Below, piece by piece: positions 17,261 through 25,416 of a DNA stretch of 64,000 nucleotides (position 1 is the first letter of the stretch; each line of letters begins with the position of its first letter). Source of the DNA: an uncultured Serinicoccus sp. Lineage in GTDB: Bacteria; Actinomycetota; Actinomycetes; Actinomycetales; Dermatophilaceae. The position numbers and the translations under genes are program-made. The stretch is from NCBI RefSeq assembly GCF_947487915.1, contig NZ_CANKYH010000008.1:1-64000 (forward strand), in the 5' to 3' direction. The notes under the pieces are model-generated. The model had not been told where the DNA came from. It worked only from the letters and a program-made list of their open reading frames with translations, and did no database searches.

Positions 17261-19341
17261 GACTGCTCCTCGGGTGCGAGTCGGACGATGCGGACGGCGC
17301 CGGCCGGCACCTCGAGCGTCGGGTCGACGACGTCGCCCGTGCACACCTCGGCGCCCCGGGCGGGGACCTGCACCGTGTCGGGTCCGTGGTTGAGGACGAA
17401 GAGGAAGTCCGGGCCCGAGCCCGCGGGCACGGCGCGCCGGCGCACGACCTCGACCTGCGGTCCCGCACCCGGCTCGGGCTCCACGCCCGCCCCGGCGAGC
17501 ACCTCCTCGACCAGCTCCCGCAGGGCGTCCGGGTCGAGGTCCGCCGCGGCATACCAGGCGCGTCCCGTGCCGTGCTCGTGGACGGTGACCGCGGGGTGTC
17601 CCGCGAGCGGACCCGCCCCCAGGCGACGGTGCGCCCGCGCCCCGTCGAGCCGGACCCGTTCGGTCCAGCGGCGCACGGTCCCGCCGGGCGCGCCCTCCAG
17701 GGGCAGGACCACCCCCTCGGGCAGCGGGTGGACCTCCGCGACGGTGACGCCGAGCAGCTCGCGGAAGGCGCCGGGGTAGCCGCCGGGGCGCACCCGGTCG
17801 TCCTCGTCGACGATCCCGGAGAAGAAGGTCACGAGCGCGTGCCCGCCGCCGGCGACGAAGTCCTGCAGGACGGCGGCCTCCGCGTCACGGACCAGGTAGA
17901 GGTGGGGCACGACGACGACCCGGTAGCCCTCGAGCGAGGCCCCGGGGGGCACGATGTCGACACCGACGCCGGCCGCCCGCAGGGCGGCATACGCCTGGTG
18001 GACCTGCTCGAGGTGGACGACCAGCTCGCTGGGCCGGTTCGGGGCGTCGGCCGCCCACTGGTTCTCGTAGGAGAAGACGACGGCGACCTCCGCGGACACC
18101 TGCGTCCCGGCGAGGTCGGGCAGCGCACGCAGGATCCGGCCGAGCTCCAGCACCTCCGCCCACGTCGCCGAGTCCGTGCCGGCGTGCGGCAGCATCGCGG
18201 AGTGGAACTTCTCCGCGCCCTGGCGCGAGGCGCGCCACTGGAAGAAGCAGAGGGCGTCGGCGCCCCGCGCGAGGTGCGCCACCGAGCCGCGCAGCAGCTC
18301 ACCCGGCTGCTTGGCGATGTTGACCGGCTGCCAGTTGACCGCACCGGTGGCGTGCTCCATGAGGATCCACGGCCGGCCCCGCGCCAGCCCGCGGGTGAGG
18401 TCGGCGCAGAAGGCGAGCTCGGCGGCCGGGTCGGCGAGCCGGTGGTCGAGGTAGTGGTCGTTGGCGATGACGTCGAGGTGCGGCGCCCAGTCCCAGTAGT
18501 CCATGTCGCGCTGGTGCGCCGTGACCATGAGGTTGGTGGTGACCGGCAGGGTGCTGCGGGTCCGGATCACCTCGGCCTCGGCCCGGTGCTGGGCGAGCAG
18601 CTCATCGGAGCTGAAGCGGTGGAAGTCCAGCGCCTGGCCGGGGTTCGGGGTGGACAGCGTCAGCCGCGGAGGCAGGATCTCCTCGAAGGTGTCGTAGCGC
18701 TGGGACCAGAACGAGGTGCCCCAGGCCTCGTTCACCGCCTCGATCCGGCCGTAGCGCTCGCGCAGCCAGCGGCGGAAGGCCTCGGCGCTGACGTCGCAGT
18801 AGCACAGGGAGTTGTGTCCACCGAGCTCGTTGCTGACGTGCCACAGGCGCAGGGCGGGGTGTCGGCCGTAGCGGGAGGCCACCCGGTCCACGAGCTCCAG
18901 GGAGAGCTCGCGGAACACCGGCGAGCTGGGGCACCACGCCTGACGGCCCCCCGGCCAACGGGTGGTGCCGTCCTCGGCGACCGGGAGGACCTGCGGGTAT
19001 GCCGTGGTCAGCCAGGGCGGCGGGGAGGCCGTCCCGGTGCCGAGGTTGACCCCGATCCGGTGCTCGTGGAGCAGGTCGAGGACCTCGTCGAGGCGGTCGA
19101 AGGCGAAGCGGTCGGCGGCGGGCTGGATCTCGGCCCAGCCGAAGACGTTGACCGCCACGAGCTCCACGCCGGCCTCGCGCATGAGGCGGACGTCCTCGTG
19201 CCAGACCTCGCGGGGCCACTGCTCAGGGTTGTAGTCGCAGCCGAGCAGCGGGTGGTCGGTGCGCCACGGGGTGTGCGCGGGCGACGCGGCGGGGTCGACG
19301 CGATGATGTGACCACACCGGTGGGGTGCCGACCTGGACCAT
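17257..19341 (-). CDS. GH42 beta-galactosidase
   Basis: A 694-residue glycoside hydrolase family 42 enzyme that releases galactose from beta-galactosides; cytoplasmic, with no signal peptide. The TIM barrel opens with LLGCDYNPEQWP; the acid/base Glu is in HVSNELGG (about residue 171) and the nucleophile Glu in WILMEHATG (about 328). The Cys-rich NSLCYCD segment matches the metal site of many GH42 enzymes, and a trimerisation-like domain and C-terminal beta domain follow. The ATG at 19341 has GAAGGAG six bases upstream. It is the first gene of the uptake operon and faces the LacI-type regulator across two identical operators, so it should be induced by a galactoside. Confidence 0.93.
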   Translation of the reverse strand: MVQVGTPPVWSHHRVDPAASPAHTPWRTDHPLLGCDYNPEQWPREVWHEDVRLMREAGVELVAVNVFGWAEIQPAADRFAFDRLDEVLDLLHEHRIGVNLGTGTASPPPWLTTAYPQVLPVAEDGTTRWPGGRQAWCPSSPVFRELSLELVDRVASRYGRHPALRLWHVSNELGGHNSLCYCDVSAEAFRRWLRERYGRIEAVNEAWGTSFWSQRYDTFEEILPPRLTLSTPNPGQALDFHRFSSDELLAQHRAEAEVIRTRSTLPVTTNLMVTAHQRDMDYWDWAPHLDVIANDHYLDHRLADPAAELAFCADLTRGLARGRPWILMEHATGAVNWQPVNIAKQPGELLRGSVAHLARGADALCFFQWRASRQGAEKFHSAMLPHAGTDSATWAEVLELGRILRALPDLAGTQVSAEVAVVFSYENQWAADAPNRPSELVVHLEQVHQAYAALRAAGVGVDIVPPGASLEGYRVVVVPHLYLVRDAEAAVLQDFVAGGGHALVTFFSGIVDEDDRVRPGGYPGAFRELLGVTVAEVHPLPEGVVLPLEGAPGGTVRRWTERVRLDGARAHRRLGAGPLAGHPAVTVHEHGTGRAWYAAADLDPDALRELVEEVLAGAGVEPEPGAGPQVEVVRRRAVPAGSGPDFLFVLNHGPDTVQVPARGAEVCTGDVVDPTLEVPAGAVRIVRLAPEEQS

Positions 19342-19378
19342 CGTCGCTCCTTCGCGAAGGGCGACCCGGGTCGGTCGC

Positions 19379-19440
19379 CTGTGACCGTGCACAGAACCGA
19401 CACCAGCGAGGCGGGTGACGAATCTGTGACCGTGCACAGA
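19379..19440. promoter_or_regulatory. twin LacI-family operators
   Basis: The 17-mer CTGTGACCGTGCACAGA occurs exactly at 19379-19395 and 19424-19440, 45 bp apart. Each is an imperfect palindrome (CTGTG-N7-CACAG) of the size and symmetry bound by LacI-family dimers. They sit between the beta-galactosidase start (19341) and the divergent LacI-type gene (19492), so one regulator probably controls both directions, perhaps with looping between the sites. Confidence 0.8.
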
Positions 19441-19478
19441 GACTGCCCGCCAGCACCGCTCGCTGTCAACCCCCTGGG

Positions 19479-19484
19479 TAAGAT
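19479..19484 (+). promoter_or_regulatory. -10 element of the LacI-type regulator gene
   Basis: TAAGAT fits the TANNNT -10 consensus and is followed by 7 bases and the ATG at 19492, implying a leaderless transcript. The second operator ends 39 bases upstream of it. Confidence 0.5.
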
Positions 19485-19491
19485 CGGGAGC

Positions 19492-20505
19492 ATGCCCCCC
19501 TCTGCCGGACGTGTGACGATCCGCGATGTCGCGGCGGCTGCCGGCGTGTCCCGGGGCACGGTCAGCCGCGTGCTCAACGGCGAGGGCTACGTCTCCGACC
19601 GCGCCCGGGAGGCGATCGAGCGGGCCGTCCGGACGGTCGGCTACGTGCCCAACACCGCGGCGCGCAACCTGGCCCTCAACCGCTCCGGTGCCGTGGGTCT
19701 CGTCGTGCACGAGCCGCACGAGCTCTTCCTCGAGGACCCCAACATCGGCGCCATCCTGCTCGGGGCCAACGAGGTGCTCTCGACCGCCGACCAGCAGCTG
19801 GTCAGCCTGGTCATCGACTCCGAGCGGGACACAGAGCGGGTCGTGCGCTACCTGCGCGGCGGGTTCGTCGACGGCGCGGTGGTCGTCTCCGCGCGGGAGC
19901 ACGACGCCCTCCTGGAGGCGATGCAGCGGACCACCCTGCCGACGGCGCTGGTCGGCCGGCCGCCGCAGGGGGTCGAGATGCCCTGGGTGGGCATCGACAA
20001 CGCCGGCGCCGCAACGGCGGTGACCCAGCTCCTCGTGGACCGGGGCAGGCGCCGGGTCGGCATCATCGCCGTCGGTCTCGACCGCGACTCGGGTGCGGAC
20101 CGGCTCGCCGGCTTCCGCGCGGCGCTGGGTCCGGCCTTCGACCCGGGGCTGGTCGTCGAGCGCCCGCTGTACGAGTACGCCGCGGGCCGGGACGCGATGC
20201 GCGAGCTGCTGGACCGCGCTCCCGACGTCGACGGGGTCTTCGCCACCTCGGACGCCGTGGCCGCGGGCGCCCTGGAGGCGCTGCTGGCCGCGGGTCGACG
20301 GGTGCCGGAGGACGTCGCCCTGGTCGGCTTCGACGACTCCAGCTGGGCCCGCCGGTGCCGCCCTGCACTCACGACGGTGCGCCAGCCCGCGCGCGACCTC
20401 GGCGCGGCGGCGGCGCGGCTGGTGCTCGACCAGCTCGCCGGCATACCCGCCGAGCCGGACGGCCGCCTCCTGCCCACCGAGGTCGTCGCCCGCGACTCGG
20501 CCTGA
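19492..20505 (+). CDS. LacI-family transcriptional regulator
   Basis: A 337-residue regulator with an N-terminal LacI helix-turn-helix (VTIRDVAAAAGVSRGTVSRVLNGEGYVS) and hinge helix (NTAARNLALNR), then a periplasmic-binding-like ligand domain ending in VALVGFDDSSWARRCRPALTTVRQP. It most likely represses the divergent GH42/ABC operon until a galactoside is bound. The ATG at 19492 is chosen because the helix-turn-helix starts just after it and a -10 lies at leaderless distance; an upstream GTG at 19381 would run through both operators. Confidence 0.92.
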   Translation: MPPSAGRVTIRDVAAAAGVSRGTVSRVLNGEGYVSDRAREAIERAVRTVGYVPNTAARNLALNRSGAVGLVVHEPHELFLEDPNIGAILLGANEVLSTADQQLVSLVIDSERDTERVVRYLRGGFVDGAVVVSAREHDALLEAMQRTTLPTALVGRPPQGVEMPWVGIDNAGAATAVTQLLVDRGRRRVGIIAVGLDRDSGADRLAGFRAALGPAFDPGLVVERPLYEYAAGRDAMRELLDRAPDVDGVFATSDAVAAGALEALLAAGRRVPEDVALVGFDDSSWARRCRPALTTVRQPARDLGAAAARLVLDQLAGIPAEPDGRLLPTEVVARDSA

Positions 20506-20607
20506 CGGCCTACCGCTGACGGCACTCCGGGCGTCCGCGGCGGCCACTCCCGGGCGTCCGGTGCGTCATCGCGGCGGGCATGCGCGGGTGGGATGTATGC
20601 GCGCACT

Positions 20608-20644
20608 TGCTTTTCGCTAAAGAGGTGAGGTTATCCTTACCTCA
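20608..20644 (+). promoter_or_regulatory. iron-box promoter (DtxR/IdeR type)
   Basis: TTGCTT (-35, 20608-20613), an 18-bp spacer and TATCCT (-10, 20632-20637) form a promoter. TGAGGTTATCCTTACCTCA (20626-20644) matches the 19-bp DtxR/IdeR/DmdR consensus TTAGGTTAGSCTAACCTAA at most positions. Its last base is the A of the ATG. Iron-loaded repressor would cover the -10 and the start, so expression should rise in low iron. Leaderless mRNA is implied. Confidence 0.75.
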
Positions 20645-21447
20645 TGACGACACCCCAGCCCACCTCGACGGTGGCCGACCAGATGCGGGAGGGGACCACC
20701 CGCTCGACGGCGGCACGCCTGCTGCACGGAGCCGGGCGGGCGTCGGTCGTCGCCTACCGGGACGACCCGGACCGGTCCCTGCACGTGCTGGCCCACGGGC
20801 TCACGGCCGCGGACGTGCCCGTGGTGGCCCTCCCGGCCGAGACCCTGGACCCCGCGCGCACCTGCCGTGAGGTCCGGCTGCGGGTCGACCAGCACGGGGC
20901 GGACCCGCGCACGCGGGTGTCGGTGGCCAGCCTGCACGCCCTCGCCCACCTACGCATCATGGACGAGGGGGAGACCCGGGCGATGAGCAGCCTGGGGCTG
21001 CTGCCGCCCGAGGTGGACTGGCCGGCGGCGGCGGGTGCGCAGGTGGCCCTGCTCTGCCTGGACCGGCTGCTGCTGCACGACCAGGCGGGCGTGACGCCGA
21101 TGTCGTTCTCCGAGGTCGTGGACCCGCCGTGCTTCCCGGCTCGCGACCAGGAGTGGGTCTGCCGGGACGCCGTCGAGGAGCTGGGGTCCGGACGCATCGG
21201 GCAGATCGTCGACGAGGTCGTCTGCGGTGCGCGGGAGGGGCTGGTCGGTCCGGGCCACCCCACGCCGCCGACCATGTCGCCGGTCGTGGGTCAGCGGGTG
21301 CTGGCCGACGTCGACAGCACCGGGTGCACCTGGCTGGAGGTGGGCACCACGAGCACCCGCACGGTGTTCGTGCCGTTCGGAGCGCCCGTGCGCTGCCTGG
21401 ACGACCTCCAGGCAGCGGTGGGCCGGCTCGCTCAGCCGGCGGTGTAG
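20644..21447 (+). CDS. iron-regulated DUF2470-like protein
   Basis: A 267-residue soluble protein without signal peptide. Its first ~110 residues (ARLLHGAGRASVVAYRDDPDRSLHVLAHG..., then VRLRVDQHG) resemble the DUF2470/pyridoxamine-oxidase-like proteins connected with haem use, a match I hold with moderate confidence; the C-terminal half is less familiar. The overlap of an iron box with its promoter and start codon is the strongest clue: it should be made when iron is scarce, perhaps in haem or siderophore iron release. Its stop overlaps the 3' end of the converging DUF1540 gene by 16 bases. Confidence 0.65.
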   Translation: MTTPQPTSTVADQMREGTTRSTAARLLHGAGRASVVAYRDDPDRSLHVLAHGLTAADVPVVALPAETLDPARTCREVRLRVDQHGADPRTRVSVASLHALAHLRIMDEGETRAMSSLGLLPPEVDWPAAAGAQVALLCLDRLLLHDQAGVTPMSFSEVVDPPCFPARDQEWVCRDAVEELGSGRIGQIVDEVVCGAREGLVGPGHPTPPTMSPVVGQRVLADVDSTGCTWLEVGTTSTRTVFVPFGAPVRCLDDLQAAVGRLAQPAV

Positions 21448-21707
21448 CTGAGGCAGCGCGCCGTGTCGCCACCGACGGTGATGGCGTCGGCGGTGCACAG
21501 GAGGTCCTTGTTGTGGGCGCACTCCAGACGCTGGCACGCCCCGACGTGCCCCTCCGCGACGGGCAGGCCGCCGCGGACGTCGAGCTCCACGAACGTGCCG
21601 CAGGACGCCTCGTCGCCGCCGATGGTCACGGCCTCGGCGCTGCAGCCGCCCTTGTTGTAGGCGCAGCTGGTCGCCGCACAGGAACTGATCGCGGTCATGG
21701 TAGCCAT
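21432..21707 (-). CDS. tandem DUF1540 cysteine-rich protein
   Basis: A 91-residue protein made of two copies of the ~40-residue DUF1540 module, each with four Cys: SCAATSCAYNKGGCSAEAVT...ASC and ACQRLECAHNKDLLCTADAIT...ARC. The pattern suggests small metal-binding modules; function unknown. The ATG at 21707 is preceded by GAGGAC; a longer upstream frame is not supported. A good promoter lies 46 bases upstream. The 3' end overlaps the converging iron-regulated gene by 16 bases, so transcripts may interfere. Confidence 0.82.
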   Translation of the reverse strand: MATMTAISSCAATSCAYNKGGCSAEAVTIGGDEASCGTFVELDVRGGLPVAEGHVGACQRLECAHNKDLLCTADAITVGGDTARCLSYTAG

Positions 21708-21752
21708 GGTGCTCGTCCTCTCTTCTGGTTTTCCCGGGGGAACTCTTCTTCG

Positions 21753-21781
21753 AGAATAGGGACACCGCGGGTGGGCCACAA
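21753..21781 (-). promoter_or_regulatory. promoter of the DUF1540 gene
   Basis: On the minus strand TTGTGG (21781-21776), a 17-bp spacer and TATTCT (21758-21753) form a clear sigma-70-type promoter in one of the few AT-richer intergenic spots; it would give an approximately 40-nt leader. Confidence 0.6.
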
Positions 21782-21946
21782 GATCATCGTGCCTGATCAG
21801 AGTATGTGCCGACTCCTTTCTCCTAATTCTCGGACAGCATTCCCACCGCAGGCTCAGCCGCAATTCGCATCATCCCTGTTGCGCAATTCCGGGACGGCCC
21901 TGGTGGGCTGGCGCTGTGCCGGTGCGGCACAGGGCAAGATGGGGAC

Positions 21947-22693
21947 ATGAGCTACGACATCACGTTGTGCCCGCGCCATCCCGGACAGGACTGGGGGGAC
22001 GCGCTCGCCGCCGCTGACGCCGAGGACACCGCCGTCGAGGCGGACGAGCAGGCGCTCGCTGCCGGTGTCGAGACCTTCCGCCGCATCGAGGCACGCCTGC
22101 GCGAGGTGGTCGACGGGGAGGTCGAGACCTGGGTGGCGGAGGAGACCGGCGGCGACGTCTACGGCGAGCTCCGGGCCCTCGACTCCGGTCTGCAGGTCGA
22201 GCTCTTCGACCGGTCGGCCTCCGTGACCGTCCCCGACGGCGCGCCCGGGGACCCCGGGACGCTGGACGCCCAGGTGCGCGGGGCGGTGGAGGCGGTGCGG
22301 CAGGAGACCGGCTACGAGGCCTACGACCACCACCGTGACGAGACCTTCGACGGCACCGCCGCGGCGGCCGCTGAGGTCGACACCGTCGAGACGCCGGGGG
22401 CGTCCGATGCTCCCGAGGGGACCGGCGCGGACAGCGCTGAGGCCGGCGGACCGGGACGGCCCTCCGCCGCGGACGCGGCCCGCAGGAACCCGGCCACCCT
22501 CCGTCGACGGGGCTGGATCTACCTCATCCTCGGCATCGTGATCACCGTGCTGGCCATCCAACGGTTGAGCTCCGGGGACTCCGGTGCCCTCACCATCGTG
22601 CTGCTGGTCATCGGCGTCCTCGACCTGCTCGGCGGAGCCCTGCTCGTGGCGGTGTCCCAGCGCACCGCGCAGGACAGCCCGACGGCGGACTGA
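21947..22693 (+). CDS. hypothetical protein with two C-terminal membrane segments
   Basis: I do not recognise the family. The 248-residue protein has an N-terminal soluble domain (MSYDITLCPRHPGQDWGDAL, with a helical Glu/Ala-rich stretch to residue ~135), a low-complexity Ala/Glu/Gly linker, and two hydrophobic segments near the C-terminus (IYLILGIVITVLAI and LTIVLLVIGVLDLLGGALLVAV), so the soluble part is probably anchored on the cytoplasmic face. CAAGAT six bases before the ATG and a GGGGA are both possible start signals. It converges with the DUF2237 gene 3 bp away. Confidence 0.75.
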   Translation: MSYDITLCPRHPGQDWGDALAAADAEDTAVEADEQALAAGVETFRRIEARLREVVDGEVETWVAEETGGDVYGELRALDSGLQVELFDRSASVTVPDGAPGDPGTLDAQVRGAVEAVRQETGYEAYDHHRDETFDGTAAAAAEVDTVETPGASDAPEGTGADSAEAGGPGRPSAADAARRNPATLRRRGWIYLILGIVITVLAIQRLSSGDSGALTIVLLVIGVLDLLGGALLVAVSQRTAQDSPTAD

Positions 22694-22696
22694 GCC

Positions 22697-23077
22697 TCAC
22701 AGCCCCGACAGGTCGTCGGGGACGTCCACGGCATACCTGCGCAGGAGGTCCAGGGGGATCACCTCGAGCACCTGCTCGTGGGTGCTGGCGAGCACCACCG
22801 GCGCGGCGTGACCGTCCTGCTGGGCCTGCAGCCAGCGCACCGCGACCACGCACCAGCGGTCCCCGGGTCGCAGTCCGGGGAAACCCCACGAGGGCCGGGG
22901 CGTGAGCAGGTCGTTGCCGACCGAGAACTCGTGGGTGAGGAACTCCTCGGTCATGACCGCGCAGACACCGTGGACGCCGGCGTCCTCCGGGGTCACCTCG
23001 CACGAGCCGGACCGGGTGAAGCCGGTGACCGGGTCGCGGCCGCACTCCTCGAGCGGGGCACCGAGCACGTTGCGCAT
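22697..23077 (-). CDS. DUF2237 family protein
   Basis: A 126-residue single-domain protein of the DUF2237 family: NVLGAPLEECGRDPVTGFTRSGSCEV near the N-terminus and DRWCVVAVRWLQAQ with the conserved DLLRRYA toward the end. Function unknown. It has conserved Cys residues at the start of the domain but no known catalytic role. It lies 63 bases downstream of the SGNH hydrolase gene on the same strand and may be cotranscribed. Confidence 0.85.
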   Translation of the reverse strand: MRNVLGAPLEECGRDPVTGFTRSGSCEVTPEDAGVHGVCAVMTEEFLTHEFSVGNDLLTPRPSWGFPGLRPGDRWCVVAVRWLQAQQDGHAAPVVLASTHEQVLEVIPLDLLRRYAVDVPDDLSGL

Positions 23078-23140
23078 GAGGCCAGCATGTCAGGCCGCAC
23101 GGACCCCCGGCCGCAGGTCCACTCCGCGGACGGTGCTGCC

Positions 23141-24190
23141 TCAGCCGCGGGAGGCGACCTGGGCGTCCAGCTCCTGCAGCTCCCGCAGACCCGCCCGCAC
23201 GACCTGCTCGTTGCCGCTGCGCAGCTTGGCCACCGCCTTCCTCACCTCGCCCGGCTTGACGCCGGCCGCCCGGGCCTGGCGCAGGTGCTCGGCGCTGGTC
23301 AGGTCCATGTCCAGCACCGCCGCGGCCTGCGACCGGATGCTCGGTGCGGGCACCGGCTGCGCCTGAGCCTGCGGCAGGCTGCGGGCCGCGACCGAGGAGA
23401 GGCCCATCGCCGGGGCGACCGCCGAGGCGTACGCCCGGTTGCCCGCCCGGTTGGGGTGGAAGGACTCGTCGATCGGGAGCGTCAGGTTGTTGATCCACGC
23501 CTGCCGGTCGCACACGGCGTGGCCGGCGAAGTCGTCCCGGACCTCGACGTAGGTGAAGCCGGCCGCGGTCGAGCGAGCGTCGATGAGCCGGTCCAGCTCG
23601 GCGGTGCCGGAATTGAGCCGCGCCATCTCCCGACCCGAGAAGAAGGTGGCCCAGGAGCAGTCCTGGCCGTTGAAGAGGTAGGGGTAGCCGGCGACGGCGA
23701 CCTCGGCGTTGGGCGCCCGGCCGGCGATCTCGCCGTAGACCTGGTCGAGACGCCCGGGCAGCACCGTGCGCAGGATGGTCAGGCTGTCGTCGATCTCGCC
23801 GTCGCAGTCGCTGATCCACCCGGGCAGCGCGCACTCGGTCAGCACGTCGGCGAACCCGACGTCGTTGCCGCCGATCGTCATGGACACCAGGGCGGTGTGC
23901 GCGTCGAGGGTGCCGAGCTGGTCGGCCAGCACGTCGCTCGTGTCGGCCCCCGAGCAGGCCCGGTAGTGGAGGTCGAGGCCCCGCTGACCGGCGATGAGCG
24001 CGGGGTAGCCGTAGGGCGAGCGGTAGCAGGAGTCGGTGCGGGCGTAGGTGCCCGTCCCGGCGGAGAAGCTGTCGCCCAGGGCGACGTAGTCGCCGTCGCT
24101 GCTCGCCGCCTGCGCGGGGGCGGCGGCGAGGGTGGCGCCCAGGGCGAGGGTGCAGGTCGAGGCCAGGAGGGTCCGTGTCGTCGTTGACAT
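23141..24190 (-). CDS. secreted SGNH/GDSL-type lipase or esterase
   Basis: A 349-residue exported hydrolase: signal peptide with core TLALGATLAAAPAQA, then block I YVALGDSFSAGTG (Ser about residue 42), the Gly/Asn block GGND (about 107), and the C-terminal DESFHPN (His about 243). It resembles secreted lipases of the Streptomyces SGNH type. The last ~80 residues after the catalytic domain are helical and charged, with a KPGEVRKAVAKL segment, and are not part of the usual enzyme. The ATG at 24190 has no Shine-Dalgarno. Substrate unknown. Confidence 0.85.
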   Translation of the reverse strand: MSTTTRTLLASTCTLALGATLAAAPAQAASSDGDYVALGDSFSAGTGTYARTDSCYRSPYGYPALIAGQRGLDLHYRACSGADTSDVLADQLGTLDAHTALVSMTIGGNDVGFADVLTECALPGWISDCDGEIDDSLTILRTVLPGRLDQVYGEIAGRAPNAEVAVAGYPYLFNGQDCSWATFFSGREMARLNSGTAELDRLIDARSTAAGFTYVEVRDDFAGHAVCDRQAWINNLTLPIDESFHPNRAGNRAYASAVAPAMGLSSVAARSLPQAQAQPVPAPSIRSQAAAVLDMDLTSAEHLRQARAAGVKPGEVRKAVAKLRSGNEQVVRAGLRELQELDAQVASRG

Positions 24191-24284
24191 GAGCACATGC
24201 AAGCACAGGCCTCCGACGCACCGCAGGGTCTCGCGCCCCGGACCTGGCGCCGGTGCCCTCTCCCCGGGCAGCAGCGCCGCGGCG

Positions 24285-24869
24285 CTACCGGAGGGGGACG
24301 AAGCGGTACCACCCCGGCGCCTGGCGCCGGTGCACCCGCGTCCCGCGGCGTCGCGCGAGCACCAGCCGACCGTCCAGCGGCACGAGCAGGAGGCCGCCGT
24401 CGACCAGCTGCTCCACCAGCTCCTGCGGCCAGCGCGAGGCCATGGCCGAGACGAGGACGCGGTCGTAGGGCGCCCCCGCGGGCCACCCCAGCACGCCCGG
24501 CACCGCAGCCCGCACCGACGCCTGGCGCAGACCCGCCCGCCGCACCCGCTCCTCGGCCTCCTCGGCCAGCGGGGCCTCCAGCTCCACCCCGACGACCGAG
24601 CCCGACGCGCCGACCAGCCGCGCGAGCAGGGCCGTCGTCCAGCCCGACCCCGCACCGACGTCCAGGACGCGGTCCCCGGGCCGCACGTCGAGCAGCCGCA
24701 GCATGGCGGCCACGGTGCTGGGCTGGGAGCTCGTGGCGCCGTGCCCGATGGGCAGCGGGACGTCCTGCCCAGCCCGGTCGCGCAGCCCGGGCGGGAGGAA
24801 GTCCCGGCGCGGCACCATCTGCATCGCCTCGGCGACGGCCGGGCTTCGCGGCTGACCGGCACGGCCCAT
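24285..24869 (-). CDS. pcm: protein-L-isoaspartate O-methyltransferase
   Basis: A 194-residue SAM-dependent enzyme that methylates L-isoaspartyl residues to start repair of aged proteins. Family marks: VPRRDFLPP near the N-terminus, IGHGATSSQPSTVAAML (usual GxxxSxP region), motif I VLDVGAGSGWTTALLARLVG and the C-terminal LLVPLDGR. The start is the ATG at 24869 with GGAGG eight bases upstream, although the frame is open far beyond. It precedes the SGNH hydrolase gene by 94 bp on the same strand. Confidence 0.88.
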   Translation of the reverse strand: MGRAGQPRSPAVAEAMQMVPRRDFLPPGLRDRAGQDVPLPIGHGATSSQPSTVAAMLRLLDVRPGDRVLDVGAGSGWTTALLARLVGASGSVVGVELEAPLAEEAEERVRRAGLRQASVRAAVPGVLGWPAGAPYDRVLVSAMASRWPQELVEQLVDGGLLLVPLDGRLVLARRRGTRVHRRQAPGWYRFVPLR

Positions 24870-25028
24870 GTCGTCGACCTCCGGGGGCGGGAGCGGGGTG
24901 AGGCGCAGGATACGCCCGCCCCGCGCCGACCCACGGCTGCTGACAACCGGGCCGGGCACGTCGACCCCAGCCACGGCATACCCGGCGGCCGTGTGGACGT
25001 CGGGCGTCCGCCGCGAGAGGCTGGGGGC

Positions 25029-25328
25029 ATGGCCGATGTCCAGGTGACCCGGAACGACGACCTGACGAGGTACGAGGCGCACCTCGACGGTGCGCTCGTG
25101 GGCTTCGCCGAGTACCAGCTCACCGACATCCTGGTGGTCTTCACGCACACCGAGGTCGAGCGGGCCGCCGAGGGTCAGGGGGTCGGCAGCGCGCTGGCAC
25201 GGTGGGCCCTGGACGACGTGCGCGACCAGGGGACCCGCCGGGTGCTGCCGATCTGCCCGTTCATCAAGGCGTGGATCGACCGGCACCCCGACTACGCCGA
25301 CCTGCTCTACTCCGGCCGCCAGGGCTGA
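25029..25328 (+). CDS. small GNAT-like N-acetyltransferase (YjdJ/Gtf type)
   Basis: A 99-residue single-domain protein of the short GNAT-related family, with RAAEGQGVGSALARWALDDVR as the acetyl-CoA-binding loop and LPICPFIKAWIDRHPDYADL as the conserved C-terminal block. The Cys in that block is conserved in the family. These proteins are half the size of ordinary GNATs and their substrates are mostly unknown. It is divergent from pcm. Confidence 0.88.
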   Translation: MADVQVTRNDDLTRYEAHLDGALVGFAEYQLTDILVVFTHTEVERAAEGQGVGSALARWALDDVRDQGTRRVLPICPFIKAWIDRHPDYADLLYSGRQG

Positions 25329-25416
25329 GGTCCCACCCGTCCGCGGACCTGGCGCGCGCCCTGCCACCCCTCGCCCGACGGCGTAGGCTCTGGCCCTGTC
25401 GACCTTCCTGCGTCTC

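Noticed and set aside
17386..19311. Plus-strand frame opposite the beta-galactosidase
   Set aside because: No domain or ribosome-binding site; the GH42 catalytic residues are on the minus strand.
24273..24286. 14-bp palindrome AGCGCCGCGGCGCT at the pcm stop
   Set aside because: A GC-only palindrome of this length is common in such DNA and it overlaps coding sequence; no supporting context for a site.
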